Positions 7,324 to 17,049 are shown, counted from the stretch's first letter. The stretch: DNA of 64,000 nt from Flavobacterium cauense R2A-7 (GCF_000498475.1 NZ_AVBI01000019.1:434001-498000); one strand, 5' to 3'. The notes: generated by a model from the letters alone, not told the origin. Program-made: numbers and translations.

Positions 7324-8592
7324 TTAGTGTTCGTGTTCTCCACCTCCTTTAGAAGTTGCTAATAGATAGAACGCCCCTTTGATTACTATTTTTGCATCCG
7401 CAGGAATTTCCCCAACCAATTTGACTTCGGTATAACCTAAATCTGTAGTGCCAGGAACTACTTCAATGGCTTTAAAGTGAATTTCATTGTGTCCTTCTTC
7501 TTCGCCTTCTGCGTGTTCCGAATGGGCTTCGCCTTCTTTGTGTATATGCTCTTCTACTTTAGCTTTTGGTGCTTCTTCGCTGTGTTCTTCTTGAATGTAA
7601 ATAAAATATTTATCTCCGTTTCTAACAATGGCATCTTTTGGCAATGCCTGAACCGTTTGATTGGTAATATTGATATTAGCAGCTACATACATTCCTGAAA
7701 TTAAATCTTTAGCATCGCTTGGATTAATTTTTGCGTGTACGGCTACCGACTTACTTTCATTAGAAAAGGATTTATTAATACCGAATATTTTCCCTTTGAT
7801 GGATTTGTTGGATTGATTGGTTAAAACAAAATCGACTTCCTGACCTACTGAAATTTTGCCTAAATCTTTTTCAAATACATTCAAATCCAAATGCATTTGG
7901 CTATTGTCAACCACTTCAAAAAGTGTCACTCCTGTTTCTGCAAAAGCGCCTTTGGTTATGCTTATTTTACCTACGTAACCACTAATTGGAGAAACAATAG
8001 GAATAAGTGAAGTACTTCCGCTTAAACTTACGTGTAATGCTTGTAGTTTATTTTTAGCGGCTTGTGCTCTTGCTCTTTCAACTGCTAATTTTGACTTTAC
8101 TTCCTGAAATGTTTTGCGAGGATTTACATTTTCATCGCTCAATGTTTTTTGACGGTTGTATTCCAATTGCAGGTATTCAATGTTAGCAATGGCAGAATTA
8201 TAATCTTCCTGCATTTCTGTAACTTCAAGATTTTGAATGGTTGCCAATGTTTTGCCTTTTGCAACAAATGTACCTTCTAACACATAAATATCTTTAACAA
8301 CGCCTCCTATTAAAGTTGAAATATTAGCCATATTTTGTGGCGGAACTGCTGTATATCCGTTAGCTTTAATTACGGTATTAAGATTTTTCATTTCAATACT
8401 ACCCGTTACAATACCAATGGTTTTGAATTGCGCTTCGGTCAACGCTACTTCGGTTTCTGACTTTTCTTCCTCGTGGGCTTCTTCGGTTTTCTTCTCGCCA
8501 CAAGAATTTAGAAAAAAGAGAAAAGAAAATAGAACAAAGAGATTGAAGAACGAACCCAGATTATAATTTATTTTTAAAAATATATTTTTCAT
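7324..8592 (-). CDS. czcB: RND efflux periplasmic adaptor (CzcB-like) lipoprotein
   Basis: Membrane-fusion protein that links the RND pump to the outer-membrane channel. A hydrophobic leader ends in a lipobox (FFLNSCGE), so it should be a lipoprotein anchored on the periplasmic side. The order is then biotin-lipoyl-like half, alpha-helical hairpin (about residues 125-175), second lipoyl half, beta-barrel, and C-terminal domain. A His/Glu-rich insertion near residues 330-370 (HIHKEGEAHSEHAEGEEEGH) is probably a metal-binding loop. It ends 12 bases after the CzcA start region, between CzcA and DUF3703, in the order pump, adaptor, accessory protein, ATPase. The pump type suggests Zn, Co or Cd substrates. 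Confidence 0.93.
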   Translation of the reverse strand: MKNIFLKINYNLGSFFNLFVLFSFLFFLNSCGEKKTEEAHEEEKSETEVALTEAQFKTIGIVTGSIEMKNLNTVIKANGYTAVPPQNMANISTLIGGVVKDIYVLEGTFVAKGKTLATIQNLEVTEMQEDYNSAIANIEYLQLEYNRQKTLSDENVNPRKTFQEVKSKLAVERARAQAAKNKLQALHVSLSGSTSLIPIVSPISGYVGKISITKGAFAETGVTLFEVVDNSQMHLDLNVFEKDLGKISVGQEVDFVLTNQSNKSIKGKIFGINKSFSNESKSVAVHAKINPSDAKDLISGMYVAANINITNQTVQALPKDAIVRNGDKYFIYIQEEHSEEAPKAKVEEHIHKEGEAHSEHAEGEEEGHNEIHFKAIEVVPGTTDLGYTEVKLVGEIPADAKIVIKGAFYLLATSKGGGEHEH

Positions 8593-8603
8593 TTTGTTGA
8601 GTA

Positions 8604-11600
8604 TTAATTATTGCTAAAAGATGGGAATTGCAATTGAATAGCGCTTTGATTATAAGCATTTACCGCTTCGGCATTTTGCTTTTTTATATCGATTGCCTGA
8701 TTTAAAAAACTGATGTACGACCAGTAACTCATATCGCCATTGGCATAACTTTTTTGTGCCGTTGTTATGATTTGGTCTGCGTATTGCAATCCTTCATTTT
8801 GATAATACAGCATTGCTTTGTTCTGTTTATCGAACTCGCTTTTCAATTCTTCTTTTTGCAGTTTTAAAGCTAATTTACTTTTATCTAATTCCAGTTGTGC
8901 CTGTACCACACTTATTTCTGAAGCCTTGGCACGAGCCGAATTTACACCTCCAAAAAGTGGAATTTGTAGCCCCGCCGTAAATCCTTGGAAATAAGATTTT
9001 GTATCGATGGTCTGTCCAAAATAACCTAATCCTAATTTTGGTGTTCTCATTGCCTTGAAAATATTGGCTTCTTTTTGATAAACTGAAATTTGTTGGGTGT
9101 AATAATCGTTTACCAATCCTTGCACTTTATCCTCGGCAATTGAAACATTCTTTTCATACTTTAACGGAGTTGCGGCATCAGGAACAATATTTTCATCGGT
9201 TTGGATAAAATACTGTAACTGCTTTTGATACACCGCCAAATCGTATTCCAACTGTAATTTTTGGGTTTCAATTTCTTTTACCTTGGCTTTGGCACTTATG
9301 ACTTCTATATTACCACTTTCACCTGTTTGAAAACGAAGTTCAGCATTTTTTAAAAACTTGATATAAATGTCACTCAATTCGTTGTTTAACTTTTGAATGG
9401 AAACACCATACAAATATTGATAGTAAGCTAATGTTACCGCTTTTTCAATTTCGTATTCTGATAAGGCTTTTCTTTTCTCAGCTAATTTTGCCAATTCTTC
9501 CTGTAATTGTCTGTTTGCCTTAGTGATTTTACCAATTGGGAAATATTGCTGAACAGAAACATTATGGTCATAATCAACACTATTAAACTGTCCGCCTTGG
9601 TATTGGACTTGCAAAGGATCTACTTGAAATGCCGCTTTTTTAAGCGTCGTTTGTTTTTCAATTTCTTTATCGGCAATTTTTAAATCGATATTGCTTTTCT
9701 TGGCTAAGGTAATTGCTTGGTCTAAAGTTACCGTTTGCTTGTTTTGTGATAATGCTACACAGCTAATCAATAGAAACCAAAGGGTTACAAATGGTTGTCT
9801 TTTTTTAAATTTTCTTATTTTCATTCCGTTTTCAAATAATAAATAAAGTATTGGTAATACTATTAATGTCAGTAATGTTGCCGAGAACAAACCGCCTATA
9901 ACTACTGTTGCCAATGGTTTTTGTACTTCGGCACCGCCACTGGTTGATAATGCCATAGGCATAAATCCTAAAGAAGCCACTGCCGCTGTCATTAACACAG
10001 GTCTAAGTCTTGTTTTTGTCCCCATTAATACACGTTGCAACGGATCGGTTATACCTTCTGATTTTAGTTGATTGAAATAGGAAATCAATACAATTCCGTT
10101 TAAAACGGCAATACCAAACAAAGCAATAAATCCAATTCCTGCTGAAATACTAAAAGGCATTCCTCTAAGCCATAACGCAAAAACACCACCTATCGCTGAT
10201 AAAGGAATCGCGGTGAAGATTAACAAGGACTGTTTCACACTGTTGAATGTAAAAAACAGTAAAACCATGATAAGTCCTAATGCAATGGGCAACGCTATTG
10301 AAAGACGCTTATTGGCTTCAACCAAATTTTCAAATTGTCCGCCATAAGTAATATAGTAACCCGCAGGAAGCTTGAAATTGGTTTCCAGTTTTTGCTGAAT
10401 TTCTTCTACCACACTTTTTATATCACGACCACGAACATTTAACCCAACTGTTATTCTACGCTTTCCATTTTCACGAGAAACTTGTACAGGACCTTGCTCA
10501 TAACTAATGGCAGCCACTTGGGATAGTGGTACTTGCTGACCATTTGGCAATGGAATAAACAAATTGCTTACGTCTGTAATATCGCTTCTGTTGGCTGCAT
10601 CCATTCTAACCACAACATCAAAACGCTTACTCTCTTCATAGATTTTTCCTGCGCTTTCCCCTGCAAACGAGGAACGAATAATTTTATTGACATCAGTAAT
10701 ATTTAAACCATACAATGCAATTTTATTGTAATCGTATTTTACAGTTATTTGTGGGAGTCCGGTTACTTTATCAGCCTTTAAATCGCCAATACCTTCTATT
10801 TTATTTATTTTAGAAATCAATTCTTTGGCTTTTGTATCTAAAACTTCTAAATCGTCACCAAAAATTTTAATGGCTATATCGCTTCGGCTACCCGTCATTA
10901 ATTCGTTAAAACGCATTTGAATAGGCTGTGAAATTTCGATATTCGCCCCAGGAATAGCTTCCATTTCTTCTTTCATCAAATTGGCTAAATCTTCCCAATT
11001 ATCGGCAGATGTCCACTCAGATTTGTCTTTCAAAACAATAATCAAATCGCCACTTTCAATTGGCATTGGGTCGGTTGGGATTTCTCCACTTCCAATTTTG
11101 GTAACGATGGTTTTAATTTCTGGGAATTTTGCTTTTAGAATTTTCTCATATTTGGTTGTTGTTTCTACCATTTGGGTTAATGAACTACCTGTCATAATGG
11201 TAGCATTAATGGCTAAATCGCCTTCTTCAATGGTTGGAATAAATTCGCCACCCATATTTTGAAAAGTTATTACAGCCAAAGCAAATAATCCTAATGCGAT
11301 TACTAAAACCGATTTTTTAATTTGCAATGCTTTTTCTAAAAAAGGGGTATATATCTTCTCGAACCACGCCATCATTCTATCGCTAAAATTCGATTTATGC
11401 TCAGTATTTTTCGATAAGAACATAGCACTCATCATTGGCACATAAGTCAATGATAAAATAAATGCTCCAATAACTGCAAAACCTACTGTCATTGCCATTG
11501 GTTTGAACATTTTACCTTCTGTTCCTACTAAGGCTAATATTGGCAGATATACGATAAGAATTATTATTTCCCCAAATGCTGCACTATTTCTGATTTTTGA

Positions 11601-12923
11601 AGCAGATTTATATACCTCGCTATCCATTTCGGATTGGGTTAAATCCTTTTGCCTTTTGAGTTTTTGTAAATGGTGCATTGTGGCTTCGACAATAATAACT
11701 GCCCCATCGACAATGATACCAAAATCGATTGCACCTAAACTCATTAAGTTTCCACTCACACCAAAGTAATTCATCAGGATTACTGCAAAAAGCATTGACA
11801 AAGGAATTACGGAAGCTACGATTAATCCGGCACGAAGATTTCCTAAAAATAATATCAGTACAAAAATTACGATTAAAGCTCCTTCCAATAGATTTTTTGT
11901 AACCGTTCCTATGGCGTTGTCTACTAATTTACCTCTGTCAATAAAGGCTTCGGCAACTACTCCTTCAGGTAACGTTTTATTGATTTGAACCATTTTTTCT
12001 TTCACTCTTTCCACTACAGCACTGGAATTTTCGCCTTTTAACATTAATGCTAAACCGCAAACAATTTCTCCTTTACCGTCTTTTGTAGAGGCACCATATC
12101 GCAATGCAATACCTTCACGTACTGTTGCAACGTCACGCACTAAAACAGGAGCACCATTTCGGTTTTTGACTACTACATTTTCTAAATCCTTGATGCCCGT
12201 TGCCATACCCACACCACGAATGAAATAAGCGTATTGGTCTTTTTCAATATAGGCACCACCAGTATTTTGATTATTTTTTTCTAACGCATCAAAAATCTCA
12301 GTGATAGTAACGCCTAAACTATTGAGTGTGTTTGGATTAACTGCAACTTCATATTGTTTTAATTTTCCACCCCAAGTGCTCACTTCAGCAACGCCTTCAA
12401 TACCTTGTAATTGTGGTATAATTATCCAATCTTGAATGGTTCTTAATTTGATGGCATCGTACTTATCTTCATACCCTTTTTTAGCATATACATCATACTG
12501 ATAAATTTCTCCAAGACCTGTTGAAATTGGTGCCAATTCAGGCGAACCAGCATAGTCAGGTATATTTTCTTCGGCTTGCTTTAATCGTTGAAAAATTTGT
12601 TCCCTTGCCCAATATATATCTACATCGTCTTTGAAAACAACCGTAACTACCGAAAGCCCGAAACGAGAAATACTTCGTAACTCAATTACTTTGGGGATGG
12701 TTTTAACGGATTGCTCTAACGGATAGGTAATTAATTGCTCCACTTCCTGACTGGCAAGAGTGGGCGCAGTAGTAATAATTTGTACCTGATTATTGGTTAC
12801 ATCAGGCAAAGCATCAAGCGGTAATTGTTTAATAGAATAGCTACCCCACGCTATAAGGACTAAGGTTAGCAATAGTATAATGAATTTATTCTTTATACTG
12901 AATTGTATTATTTTGTCTAACAT
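8604..12923 (-). CDS. czcA: CzcA-type RND metal pump fused to TolC-like channel
   Basis: A 1439-residue fusion. Residues 1 to about 1045 are a full heavy-metal RND pump: TM1 at about 11-31, two large periplasmic porter loops, and the TM4 motif DFGIIVDGAVIIVEAT near residue 403 typical of HME-type pumps that use proton motive force. After a short basic linker (about 1050), a hydrophobic segment ending LISCVALSQ is followed by about 375 residues of coiled-coil outer-membrane factor sequence (TolC/CzcC-like, two repeats). The whole envelope path is thus encoded by this gene plus czcB. Such fusions are known in Bacteroidota. How the TolC part reaches the outer membrane (processing at the internal signal-like segment) is an open question. 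It is first in the operon. Confidence 0.94.
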   Translation of the reverse strand: MLDKIIQFSIKNKFIILLLTLVLIAWGSYSIKQLPLDALPDVTNNQVQIITTAPTLASQEVEQLITYPLEQSVKTIPKVIELRSISRFGLSVVTVVFKDDVDIYWAREQIFQRLKQAEENIPDYAGSPELAPISTGLGEIYQYDVYAKKGYEDKYDAIKLRTIQDWIIIPQLQGIEGVAEVSTWGGKLKQYEVAVNPNTLNSLGVTITEIFDALEKNNQNTGGAYIEKDQYAYFIRGVGMATGIKDLENVVVKNRNGAPVLVRDVATVREGIALRYGASTKDGKGEIVCGLALMLKGENSSAVVERVKEKMVQINKTLPEGVVAEAFIDRGKLVDNAIGTVTKNLLEGALIVIFVLILFLGNLRAGLIVASVIPLSMLFAVILMNYFGVSGNLMSLGAIDFGIIVDGAVIIVEATMHHLQKLKRQKDLTQSEMDSEVYKSASKIRNSAAFGEIIILIVYLPILALVGTEGKMFKPMAMTVGFAVIGAFILSLTYVPMMSAMFLSKNTEHKSNFSDRMMAWFEKIYTPFLEKALQIKKSVLVIALGLFALAVITFQNMGGEFIPTIEEGDLAINATIMTGSSLTQMVETTTKYEKILKAKFPEIKTIVTKIGSGEIPTDPMPIESGDLIIVLKDKSEWTSADNWEDLANLMKEEMEAIPGANIEISQPIQMRFNELMTGSRSDIAIKIFGDDLEVLDTKAKELISKINKIEGIGDLKADKVTGLPQITVKYDYNKIALYGLNITDVNKIIRSSFAGESAGKIYEESKRFDVVVRMDAANRSDITDVSNLFIPLPNGQQVPLSQVAAISYEQGPVQVSRENGKRRITVGLNVRGRDIKSVVEEIQQKLETNFKLPAGYYITYGGQFENLVEANKRLSIALPIALGLIMVLLFFTFNSVKQSLLIFTAIPLSAIGGVFALWLRGMPFSISAGIGFIALFGIAVLNGIVLISYFNQLKSEGITDPLQRVLMGTKTRLRPVLMTAAVASLGFMPMALSTSGGAEVQKPLATVVIGGLFSATLLTLIVLPILYLLFENGMKIRKFKKRQPFVTLWFLLISCVALSQNKQTVTLDQAITLAKKSNIDLKIADKEIEKQTTLKKAAFQVDPLQVQYQGGQFNSVDYDHNVSVQQYFPIGKITKANRQLQEELAKLAEKRKALSEYEIEKAVTLAYYQYLYGVSIQKLNNELSDIYIKFLKNAELRFQTGESGNIEVISAKAKVKEIETQKLQLEYDLAVYQKQLQYFIQTDENIVPDAATPLKYEKNVSIAEDKVQGLVNDYYTQQISVYQKEANIFKAMRTPKLGLGYFGQTIDTKSYFQGFTAGLQIPLFGGVNSARAKASEISVVQAQLELDKSKLALKLQKEELKSEFDKQNKAMLYYQNEGLQYADQIITTAQKSYANGDMSYWSYISFLNQAIDIKKQNAEAVNAYNQSAIQLQFPSFSNN

Positions 12924-13021
12924 TGAAAATATTGTAATGAATTAGAAATTAGCAAATTAAAGTACTTGCCATTATATGTGATTAAAACACACTTTTCTAA
13001 CCCGAAATTACTCGGGCATCA

Positions 13022-13348
13022 TTATACTATTTGAGGAGGTTGCCAAATACTTCCAAAGAAATAGGAAGCAAAAACTGGCTTATAAAATGGCTCTTTGGTC
13101 TTTATAACTGTAGCAATTACAGGAAAATCATAACTGATGGAAGGAAAGTAACTCAAAACCTGCGCTCCACAGCAATTGCAAATGCAAAAAGGCGAACACA
13201 AATCTTTACTCTTGTCGTGTGAATGGTTGTCATGGTCAGCCCGATGCGCTTCCAAAGAATGCCCAGCACTATTTACTTCCATATCAGCACAAGGCATAGA
13301 TGCCAAGACTATTAAATAAATTGATAATATGATATTTAACCATTTCAC
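13022..13348 (-). CDS. DUF6660-like Cys/His-rich secreted protein
   Basis: A 108-residue protein with an N-terminal signal segment (MKWLNIILSIYLIVLASMPC), then a His/Asp-rich stretch (HSLEAHRADHDNHSHDKS) and a Cys cluster CSPFCICNCCG, ending in a hydrophobic, aromatic tail. I match it by memory to DUF6660, small proteins found next to metal efflux genes in Flavobacteria. The His and Cys clusters suggest periplasmic metal binding or sensing. It lies upstream of czcA on the same strand (gap 98 bases) and diverges from the di-heme oxidoreductase operon. Confidence 0.75.
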   Translation of the reverse strand: MKWLNIILSIYLIVLASMPCADMEVNSAGHSLEAHRADHDNHSHDKSKDLCSPFCICNCCGAQVLSYFPSISYDFPVIATVIKTKEPFYKPVFASYFFGSIWQPPQIV

Positions 13349-13408
13349 GAGTGTAAAAATAGCAATAAAATTTATATGAACTAATCACATTTAATTTTTT
13401 TAATGCAA

Positions 13409-13441
13409 TTTGATGCGATTCGAAATATTTTTTTAGCTTTG
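13409..13441 (+). promoter_or_regulatory. Bacteroidota-type promoter of the oxidoreductase operon
   Basis: TTTG at 13409-13412 and TAGCTTTG at 13434-13441 are separated by 21 bases, matching the Bacteroidota consensus TTTG-N19-21-TAnnTTTG without mismatch. The start codon is 29 bases downstream. Confidence 0.75.
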
Positions 13442-13470
13442 CCTAAAAATAATATTAAGCATATATAAAA

Positions 13471-14673
13471 ATGAAAAACAAGGCATATCTAATTTTAATT
13501 GTTATGACTTTAGGGATAAGCACCCTAACCTCTTGTGAAGATATATTAACAGATGCTCCTGCCGATGAAGAAATTTTAGACGGGCCCGTTGAAGGATTGA
13601 CTTCTTCGGAAATGTTAGAATTCTTAGAAGGTGATGTTGCTTTCAATGAAGAAGTATTTACAACCGAAACAGGTTTGGGACCATTATTTGTTTCTACCAG
13701 TTGTGTGTCCTGTCATGCGGGGGACGGAAAAGGACATCCTTTTACTACTTTAACCCGATTTGGACAAACAGATGCCACAGGTAATCAATTCATGCATTTG
13801 GGTGCGCCACAGTTGCAAAACAGAGCCTTACCGGGGTATTTACCAGAGCAAATTCCTGCGGGAGCTACTTCAGCTAAGTTTATGCCTCCTGCAAATACAG
13901 GTTTAGGTTTTTTAGCCGCTTTAACCGATGCACAAATTTTAGCAAATGCAGACCCCAATGATAATAATGGAGATGGAATTTCAGGTGTACCAAACTATAT
14001 TACACCTCCAGCTTTCTTTTTGCCAAAATGGTTTCATCAGGAAATTAACGGAAAATACATTGGTCGCTACGGAAAAAAAGCGGCAGCTATCGATTTGTTG
14101 CATCAAACCGTTAATGCCTATAATCAGGACATGGGAATTACCTCTTCTTTTTCTCCAATCGACACCTATTCGGGATTAGAAATTGACCCTGAAGTTTCAA
14201 ACAAAACAGTAAACAGTGTAGTGTTTTACTTGAGAACCTTAAAAGCACCCAAACGAAGAAATCAAAATGATGCTGAAGTTCAAGCAGGTGAAGCTTTATT
14301 CTCAAATTTAAAATGTGCAGAATGCCATAAACCGCAATGGACAACACCAAACAGTGATATTGCCAGTTTATCCAACAAAACTTTTTACCCATATACCGAT
14401 TTACTGTTACACGATATGGGAAGTGGCTTAAACGACGGTTATACAGAAGGAACTGCATTAACAAGCGAATGGAGAACTCCGCCTTTATGGGGAATTGGGC
14501 TGGCTAAAAAATCGCAAGGTGGACAATATTTTTTACTGCATGACGGTAGAGCCAGAAGTATTGAAGAAGCAATTTTAATGCACGGCGGTGAAGCTAACAG
14601 CAGTAAAAATGCGTACCAGCAATTAACATCGGGTGAAAAACAAAAACTGATAAAATTCATTGAAAGTTTATAG
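13471..14673 (+). CDS. Di-heme oxidoreductase (DUF1111/thiol oxidoreductase-like) lipoprotein
   Basis: Periplasmic c-type cytochrome of the di-heme oxidoreductase (DHOR) family; family members carry electron-transfer or peroxidase-like activity, and the substrate is not known. A signal peptide ends in a lipobox (STLTSCED, Cys22). Two heme attachment sites are visible: C78-V-S-C81-H82 and C282-A-E-C285-H286, so the protein binds two hemes c. The length (400 aa) is a little short for the family. It is the first gene of an operon with a Rieske protein (1 base gap) and an outer-membrane porin, behind a consensus promoter, and diverges from the zinc efflux genes. The context suggests an envelope redox function linked to metal handling; that link is inference. 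Confidence 0.88.
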   Translation: MKNKAYLILIVMTLGISTLTSCEDILTDAPADEEILDGPVEGLTSSEMLEFLEGDVAFNEEVFTTETGLGPLFVSTSCVSCHAGDGKGHPFTTLTRFGQTDATGNQFMHLGAPQLQNRALPGYLPEQIPAGATSAKFMPPANTGLGFLAALTDAQILANADPNDNNGDGISGVPNYITPPAFFLPKWFHQEINGKYIGRYGKKAAAIDLLHQTVNAYNQDMGITSSFSPIDTYSGLEIDPEVSNKTVNSVVFYLRTLKAPKRRNQNDAEVQAGEALFSNLKCAECHKPQWTTPNSDIASLSNKTFYPYTDLLLHDMGSGLNDGYTEGTALTSEWRTPPLWGIGLAKKSQGGQYFLLHDGRARSIEEAILMHGGEANSSKNAYQQLTSGEKQKLIKFIESL

Positions 14674-14674
14674 T

Positions 14675-15115
14675 ATGGACAGAAAAGAATTTTTAAAGAT
14701 TTGTGGCTTTTCCTGTTTAGGAGTTTTGGGATTGTCTGGGATGATGCAAAGTTGTGGAACAACTCATTATGCTTCTACAAATGTTCAAGGCAATCGATTG
14801 ATTGTGTCTAAAAAAGAATTTGAAATAATCAAAAACGACACCATTCGTTACAGAAATCATGTTGTTAGCAAAATAGAAGGTATCAACTATCCGATTATCA
14901 TATACAAAAACCTAAATGATACTTATTCAGCATTTTTGTTAAGATGCTCTCATCAAGGAGCCGAACTTACCGTTAATGGTGATGTATTAACCTGTTCAGC
15001 TCATGGAAGCGAATTTGGTAAAAACGGTGAGGTTATTCAAGGACCCGCAGAACAACAATTAACCGCATTTAAAGTGCAAACCGATGCACAAAACATTTAC
15101 ATTCAATTATCCTAA
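14675..15115 (+). CDS. Rieske [2Fe-2S] protein
   Basis: Small exported iron-sulfur protein. The cluster ligands are C91-x-H93 and C107-x-x-H110 in the two classic Rieske loops. The N terminus (MDRKEFLKICGFSCLGVLGL, then MMQSC) is a signal sequence with a likely lipobox Cys27, giving a periplasm-facing lipoprotein. I chose ATG at 14675, one base after the previous stop, over an in-frame TTG at 14660 that would run back into the upstream gene. It lies between the di-heme protein and the porin, so it is a likely electron partner of the di-heme oxidoreductase. Confidence 0.87.
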   Translation: MDRKEFLKICGFSCLGVLGLSGMMQSCGTTHYASTNVQGNRLIVSKKEFEIIKNDTIRYRNHVVSKIEGINYPIIIYKNLNDTYSAFLLRCSHQGAELTVNGDVLTCSAHGSEFGKNGEVIQGPAEQQLTAFKVQTDAQNIYIQLS

Positions 15116-15116
15116 A

Positions 15117-16343
15117 ATGAAATCACTATATATAACTGTATTAATCTTATTTTTTAATTTTTCAGTACTGGCACAGGTTGATTCAACAAAAGTCGTAACG
15201 ACACAAAAAGACACTACAAAATTAGCTTTGAATATGGATGCAGTTTATGCACGTCCGTTTTTGAAATTAGGGAAACTTCCCATTTCCATAGGTGGTTATG
15301 TTGAAGCCAATACGAGTTATTTTGCTACTGATGGAGTCACAGAAGGTATGTCTTTTCAGATGCCGAGAATGACATTATTTGTTTCATCCACCATCAGAAA
15401 CCGAATTAAATTTTTATCGGAAATTGAGTTTGAAGAAGGCGGAAAAGAAATAAATATTGAATTTGCTTCGCTTGATGTGGAGTTACATCCACTATTCAAT
15501 TTGCGTGGTGGTATTATTATGAACCCTATTGGCTCTTTCAACCAAAATCACGACGGTCCAAAATGGGAATTCATTGACCGTCCAATATCTTCAACAACCA
15601 TAATCCCATCTACATGGAGTAATGTTGGTTTTGGTTTTTTCGGAAAGTATGCCAAAAATAATTTGGTTTGGGCGTATGAAGGTTATTTCTCCAATGGTTT
15701 TGATGATACGATTATATCGAATACCGAAAACAGAACATGGCTTCCTGCTTCAAAAGAAAATAAAGAACGCTTTGAGGAAAGTTTTAACGGAGTACCATTG
15801 ATTACCGCCAAGACTGCATTAAAACACAGAAAAATAGGTGAATTTGGTATTTCTTGGATGGGTGGTGTGTACAACAAATTTCAGGAAGACGGTATTCAAA
15901 TTGACAAAAAACGTAGAGTGGACTTATTCGCATTGGATTTTAACACAGTGCTCCCGAAACTAAAAACATACATCAATACGGAATGGGTTTGGGCTTATAT
16001 AGATGTTCCTGACACCTATACTCAACAATTTGGCTCAAAACAAAAAGGGGGCTTTATCGATATTGTGCAACCCATTTTAAAGCGCGATGTATTGGGTTGG
16101 CAAAACAGCACACTTAATTTGGCTTTTAGAATGGAATACACAGATTATAATGTTGGAACGTTTAAAGAAACTAACGAGAATATCCACGATGATGTAATGG
16201 CTATAACTCCGGGAATCAGTTTCAGACCCTCTTCACAAACGGTTTTCAGAATGAATTACCGCTATATTTGGGAAACAGATATTTTTGGTAATGATCCTTC
16301 GAAGACAGCTGGGATTCAATTTGGGTTTTCCACTTATTTTTAG
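15117..16343 (+). CDS. Outer-membrane porin-like beta-barrel protein
   Basis: A cleavable signal peptide (MKSLYITVLILFFNFSVLAQ) is followed by a mature protein made of alternating amphipathic strands with many aromatic girdle residues, ending in an aromatic residue (FGFSTYF) as expected for a barrel recognised by BAM. The overall look is that of the phosphate-selective porin O/P group. Start: ATG at 15117, one base after the Rieske stop; an upstream in-frame start at 15084 would overlap the Rieske gene and bury the signal peptide. It is last in the operon and ends before a 13-bp hairpin. The substrate is unknown; the neighbours suggest a redox-active or metal ligand. Confidence 0.82.
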   Translation: MKSLYITVLILFFNFSVLAQVDSTKVVTTQKDTTKLALNMDAVYARPFLKLGKLPISIGGYVEANTSYFATDGVTEGMSFQMPRMTLFVSSTIRNRIKFLSEIEFEEGGKEINIEFASLDVELHPLFNLRGGIIMNPIGSFNQNHDGPKWEFIDRPISSTTIIPSTWSNVGFGFFGKYAKNNLVWAYEGYFSNGFDDTIISNTENRTWLPASKENKERFEESFNGVPLITAKTALKHRKIGEFGISWMGGVYNKFQEDGIQIDKKRRVDLFALDFNTVLPKLKTYINTEWVWAYIDVPDTYTQQFGSKQKGGFIDIVQPILKRDVLGWQNSTLNLAFRMEYTDYNVGTFKETNENIHDDVMAITPGISFRPSSQTVFRMNYRYIWETDIFGNDPSKTAGIQFGFSTYF

Positions 16344-16347
16344 TCTG

Positions 16348-16393
16348 ATTTGCATGAAAATCACCCAAGATCAGAAAAGTTTTTCATGCAAAT
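16348..16393. terminator. Hairpin between convergent operons
   Basis: Perfect 13-bp inverted repeat 16348-16360 with 16381-16393, loop of 20 bases, located just after the porin stop and before the MerC-like gene's 3' end. The AT-rich stem makes it a weak but well-placed terminator for both sides. Confidence 0.55.
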
Positions 16394-16426
16394 TAACTAT
16401 GTTTTTCCCATGACTAATAAATTTTG

Positions 16427-17035
16427 CTAGCAACAATCTCCGTCTGCTTGTATGGGTGGACATTTTACAGTTCCGTAACTGCAATAAACGCAACAATCAC
16501 CCTGTTTCGGTTTTAATACTGTTTTGCATTTTTCACATTCGTAAAAATACTGACATGCATCAGTAGGCATCATTTCTTCCTTTTTATGCCCGCAATTGGG
16601 ACAAGTAATCGTAGATTTTAATTCAACCTCTTTTCCTCCATACGAAATACAGGTATTACAATTACCCTGAACTTTATTTTGATAATAATTTGCTATTGTA
16701 GCAATAAAAAGCCCAAGCATACCAGAATAAATTAAATAGACTGCATTTTCCGATTTACTAAAATAATATGCGAAGAATATTAATATTCCACTTGGTATTG
16801 CTATTAATAAAGGATACACGCAACGATGTTTACGGTAAGAAATGATTAAGCCAACAATTGAAATTAAAACCATTGCTTGAAAAATCCACATCGTCCATCC
16901 ACCAAATAATTCAAAGCTGCCGAGTCCAAGAGCTGAAGCACCAAATGCAAATAGGGGAAAACAGCAAGGCGAAAATAGTGCTGTGAAGAAAAGTCCAATC
17001 GTACCTAATTTATCAATGTTATTAATTATTTTCAT
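16427..17035 (-). CDS. MerC-like membrane protein with Cys-rich tail
   Basis: About four transmembrane helices (roughly residues 10-35, 45-65, 72-92, 97-115), with SPCCFPLF in the first helix as in MerC-type mercury/metal importers. The C-terminal 85 residues are a cytosolic Cys-rich region: CNTC, CPNCGHKK, CEKCK, then GDCCVYCSYGTVKCPP and a final DCC. These pairs look like zinc-ribbon or soft-metal sites. The gene is immediately downstream of copA (14 bases), so it is probably part of copper homeostasis despite the MerC resemblance. Direction of transport cannot be read from the sequence. Confidence 0.8.
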   Translation of the reverse strand: MKIINNIDKLGTIGLFFTALFSPCCFPLFAFGASALGLGSFELFGGWTMWIFQAMVLISIVGLIISYRKHRCVYPLLIAIPSGILIFFAYYFSKSENAVYLIYSGMLGLFIATIANYYQNKVQGNCNTCISYGGKEVELKSTITCPNCGHKKEEMMPTDACQYFYECEKCKTVLKPKQGDCCVYCSYGTVKCPPIQADGDCC

Positions 17036-17049
17036 TTTTGTTTTTGTTT

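Noticed and set aside
14660-14674. Upstream TTG start for the Rieske gene
   Set aside because: It overlaps the end of the di-heme gene and would add five residues before an ordinary signal sequence; ATG at 14675 fits better.
15084-15116. Upstream start for the porin
   Set aside because: It overlaps the Rieske gene and would precede the signal peptide by 11 polar residues; ATG at 15117 is preferred.
16427-17035. Mercury resistance operon
   Set aside because: The protein resembles MerC, but there is no MerA, MerR or MerP nearby, and the neighbours are copper genes.
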